From: JANNGZ01 sp031404155
GTDB taxonomy: Bacteria; Pseudomonadota; Gammaproteobacteria; Burkholderiales; Burkholderiaceae_C
Length of the DNA: 10,538 nt
Assembly (NCBI GenBank): GCA_031404155.1
Contig: JANNGZ010000385.1
Coordinates: 1-10,538 of the forward strand
Direction of reading: 5' to 3'
In this document: piece by piece, positions 9,196 through 10,538 of the stretch
How the letters are laid out: each line of letters starts with the position of its first letter
Position numbering within the stretch: position 1 is the first letter of the stretch
The notes under the pieces: generated by a model
Seen by the model: the letters and a program-made list of their open reading frames with translations, nothing else
What the model was told of the DNA's origin: nothing
Database searches by the model: none
Made by a program: the position numbers and the translations under genes

Positions 9196-10251
9196 TTACT
9201 CCAGGCCTCTGAGCTTCGGGTCCAGCGCGTCCCGCGCCGCGTCGGCCATCAAGGAAAACGCGGTCACGAAGACGCACATGAACACGGTGGCGGCGGCAAG
9301 CTGCCACCAGTGGCCGAGGATCAGCTCGCTTTGTGCTTCGGCGAGCATCGTGCCCCAGCTCACCTGGTCCACCGGCACGCCCAGCCCGAGGTAGGACAGG
9401 ATCACCTCGGCCTTGATGAAGCCGACCACCAGCAGGCCCATGCGCACCAGGATCACGTGGCTGATGTTGGGCAGGATGTGCTTGAAGATGCGCGACCACA
9501 CGCTCGCGCCGATGGCTTCTGCCGCGCGCACATATTCGCGGCTGCCGTGTTTGATGAACTCGGCGCGCACCTGCCGGTACAGGCCGGTCCAGCCGGTGAG
9601 GCCGAGGATGATCACCACGGTGCCGATGCCGCGGCCGAAGATCGCCGCGAACGCGAAGATCAGCAGGATGTTCGGTATCGCCTCGAAGACGTTGTAGAGC
9701 CACTCGAGGAAGTCGCCCACCTTGCCGCCGAAGAAGCCGCCGAAGGCGCCGAGCAGGGTGCCGATGGTGGTCGCCACCAGCGCGGCGAGCACACCGACAA
9801 AGACCGAAATTTCGGTGCCCTTCACCGCCTTGGACAGCACGTCGCGGCCGAGCCGGTCGCCGCCAAGCGGCAGCGTGTCAGCCTTCACCGTCTGCGTGGT
9901 CGCGAACTTCTTCGCGCGCTCTTCCCATTCCTTGTAGCGCGGCGCCAGCGGGTCCACCGCCGAAAGGTCCACGTTCGGCCCCTTCGGTACTTCGATCGTG
10001 CCCAGCGCCTCCGGCGGCGCCGCGCCGGCGAAGGTGGGTGGCGCGTTCGGCACCCCGACCTCGGTCTGCCAGCCCCTGGCCACCAAGCCGACCGCGGAGA
10101 GCAGGATCAACAGCAGGAAGGCGAGCACGATCAGCAGCGACACGCTGCCCACGCGGTCGGATCTGAAGCGCCGCCACGCGGCATGCCAGACACCCTCGGA
10201 CCGCTCGACCACCACCGGCGCGGCCGACCCCGGCTGAAGCACCGCGCTCAT
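9196..10251 (-). CDS. OppC/DppC-type ABC transporter permease
   Basis: This 351-residue inner-membrane subunit of a peptide/nickel-type importer has an OppC_N-like first membrane segment at about 35-57. A long periplasmic loop (58-145) contains the family motif GGDRLGRDVLSKAVKGT (130-146). The binding-protein-dependent transport core has further segments at about 147-170, 184-204, 207-225, 264-290 and 316-337. The EAA loop that contacts the ATPase is visible as EYVRAAEAIGASVWSRIFKH (239-258), and the chain ends with the usual DAARDALDPKLRGLE. Start ATG 10251 is chosen because GGAGGT (complement of 10258-10263) lies six bases upstream; the open frame reaches 10371 but runs back into the repeat-filled spacer. 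It is followed after three bases by the fused ATPase and preceded by the OppB-type permease, giving the order B-C-DF. The organisation resembles yejBEF, though the loop sequence does not let me name a substrate. Confidence 0.94.
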   Translation of the reverse strand: MSAVLQPGSAAPVVVERSEGVWHAAWRRFRSDRVGSVSLLIVLAFLLLILLSAVGLVARGWQTEVGVPNAPPTFAGAAPPEALGTIEVPKGPNVDLSAVDPLAPRYKEWEERAKKFATTQTVKADTLPLGGDRLGRDVLSKAVKGTEISVFVGVLAALVATTIGTLLGAFGGFFGGKVGDFLEWLYNVFEAIPNILLIFAFAAIFGRGIGTVVIILGLTGWTGLYRQVRAEFIKHGSREYVRAAEAIGASVWSRIFKHILPNISHVILVRMGLLVVGFIKAEVILSYLGLGVPVDQVSWGTMLAEAQSELILGHWWQLAAATVFMCVFVTAFSLMADAARDALDPKLRGLE

Positions 10252-10283
10252 CAGGCAACCTCCGTGCTGCGCACTGCGGTGTT

Positions 10284-10305
10284 CGCCTTGGGAACGGCCC
10301 GGCGG
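10284..10305. repeat. 22-bp direct repeat, copy 1
   Basis: Identical over 22 bases to the copy at 10443-10464 and followed by CTCAT here, GCTCAT in the other copy after one extra GC step. It lies 32 bases upstream of the OppC-type start. The two copies bracket the hairpin chain and may mark the borders of one element or two tandem insertions. Confidence 0.8.
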
Positions 10306-10442
10306 CTCATGCGTGCCCCCTACGCCGCTGCGCGCCGGTCCCCCCGAGGGGGCTGAGGTCCGCGGCTCCAAGCCGACCTGCGTCGGCTTGGACGAACCGA
10401 AGGGCGGTCGCGTCTCGCGACCGCGCGGCCTGCAAGGCCGAG

Positions 10443-10464
10443 CGCCTTGGGAACGGCCCGGCGG
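10443..10464. repeat. 22-bp direct repeat, copy 2, next to the OppB-type stop codon
   Basis: Second copy of the repeat, 159 bp from the first. Flanking bases form an extra inverted repeat, GAGCGCC (10440-10446) with GGCGCTC (10463-10469), whose right arm overlaps the OppB-type stop codon (10468-10470). On the minus strand the element therefore begins at or inside the TGA of the permease gene. Confidence 0.75.
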
Positions 10465-10467
10465 CGC

Positions 10468-10538
10468 TCATTTGAGCACCACCCGCGGGTCGACCACCTT
10501 GTAGAGCAGGTCGGTGATCAGGTTGATCACCATCGTCA
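10468..10538 (-). CDS. OppB/DppB-type ABC transporter permease, C-terminal end (partial)
   Basis: Only the last 22 residues are in the window, TMVINLITDLLYKVVDPRVV followed by LK, ending at TGA (10468-10470). The pattern of a final membrane segment, N-L-x-x-D-L-L-Y-x-x-x-D-P-R-V, is the standard C-terminus of OppB/DppB-type permeases. It would pair with the OppC-type permease downstream to form the membrane channel of the importer. The rest of the gene, and possibly the periplasmic receptor gene, lies to the right of the window. The call is supported by the tail motif and by gene order. Confidence 0.85.
   Translation of the reverse strand, partial: TMVINLITDLLYKVVDPRVVLK

Larger units (their letters stand above)
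10252..10467. repeat. Repeat- and hairpin-filled spacer between the OppB- and OppC-type genes
   Basis: The 216-bp spacer is unusual inside a transporter operon. A 22-bp direct repeat starts CGCCTTGGGAACGG and ends CCCGGCGG; its copies at 10284-10305 and 10443-10464 enclose a chain of hairpins. These are CCCCC/GGGGG (10341-10352), an 11-bp perfect stem TCCAAGCCGAC/GTCGGCTTGGA with a 4-base loop (10367-10392), a 9-bp perfect stem GCGGTCGCG/CGCGACCGC with a 3-base loop (10404-10424), and a 6-bp stem CGGCCT/AGGCCG (10426-10440). The layout suggests a dispersed intergenic element of the REP/MITE-like kind inserted after the OppB-type stop codon, with no coding capacity I can support. It could alter differential expression of the operon by stabilising or attenuating the transcript. 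The OppC-type ribosome site lies at 10258-10263. Confidence 0.7.

Noticed and set aside
7237..10356. A 1039-codon open frame on the plus strand, antisense to the ABC transporter genes
   Set aside because: Composition artefact with no recognisable motif, while the opposite strand shows complete Walker, signature and EAA motifs.
10284..10464. CRISPR array
   Set aside because: Only two direct repeats of 22 bp with a 137-bp internal region full of hairpins; no regular spacers and no cas genes.
10303..10470. Short minus-strand ORFs through the repeat spacer (54 codons starting at the OppB-type stop; 19 codons ending in TGATG with the OppC-type ATG)
   Set aside because: Their starts are part of the 22-bp repeat border and lack ribosome sites, and the encoded sequence follows the hairpin arms. 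They most likely reflect the repeat element, not genes, though the TGATG overlap is curious.

Overview
The window is high-GC DNA with dense coding, strong G/C preference at third codon positions and very long spurious open frames antisense to the real genes. Two Bug/TctC-type solute receptors, a PyrF of the ~270-290 residue subfamily and the general gene style point to a betaproteobacterium of the order Burkholderiales (Rubrivivax/Leptothrix/Comamonadaceae-like). This assignment is inferred from gene families; no rRNA or other direct marker is present.

Layout. (1) 1-1005, plus strand: the 3' end of a probable purB (adenylosuccinate lyase), then pyrF (orotidine-5'-phosphate decarboxylase), two housekeeping nucleotide-synthesis genes. 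(2) 1153-4440, plus strand: a 1095-residue membrane-anchored hybrid histidine kinase with about six membrane segments, four PAS-like regions, HisKA, HATPase and a C-terminal receiver. (3) 4491-6594: two divergent Bug/TctC periplasmic binding proteins separated by a 127-bp control region, with no tctA/tctB membrane genes beside them. (4) 6595-7506: a stretch that looks non-coding but appears to hold a compact minus-strand unit: a near-consensus sigma-54 (-24/-12) promoter, two small genes (92 and 50 codons) each with a strong Shine-Dalgarno sequence, and a GC-rich hairpin followed by eight T's on the minus strand. Two inverted repeats lie upstream, one at a distance typical of sigma-54 activator sites. 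(5) 7507-10538, minus strand: an oligopeptide-type ABC transporter cluster, reading from the right: the last 22 codons of an OppB/DppB-type permease, a 216-bp spacer filled with hairpins and a direct repeat, an OppC/DppC-type permease, and a fused double ATPase (OppD+OppF in one chain). No periplasmic receptor gene for this transporter is in view.

How they fit together. The permeases and the double ATPase form one importer and are probably co-transcribed leftwards. The two Bug proteins are probably orphan receptors for small organic acids or similar ligands, expressed from a shared divergent control region. The kinase is an orphan in this window: no HPt protein or output response regulator is adjacent. 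The most unusual item is the small-gene unit at about 6613-7243, where promoter, ribosome sites, two ORFs and terminator agree in strand, order and spacing, although neither predicted protein is one I recognise.
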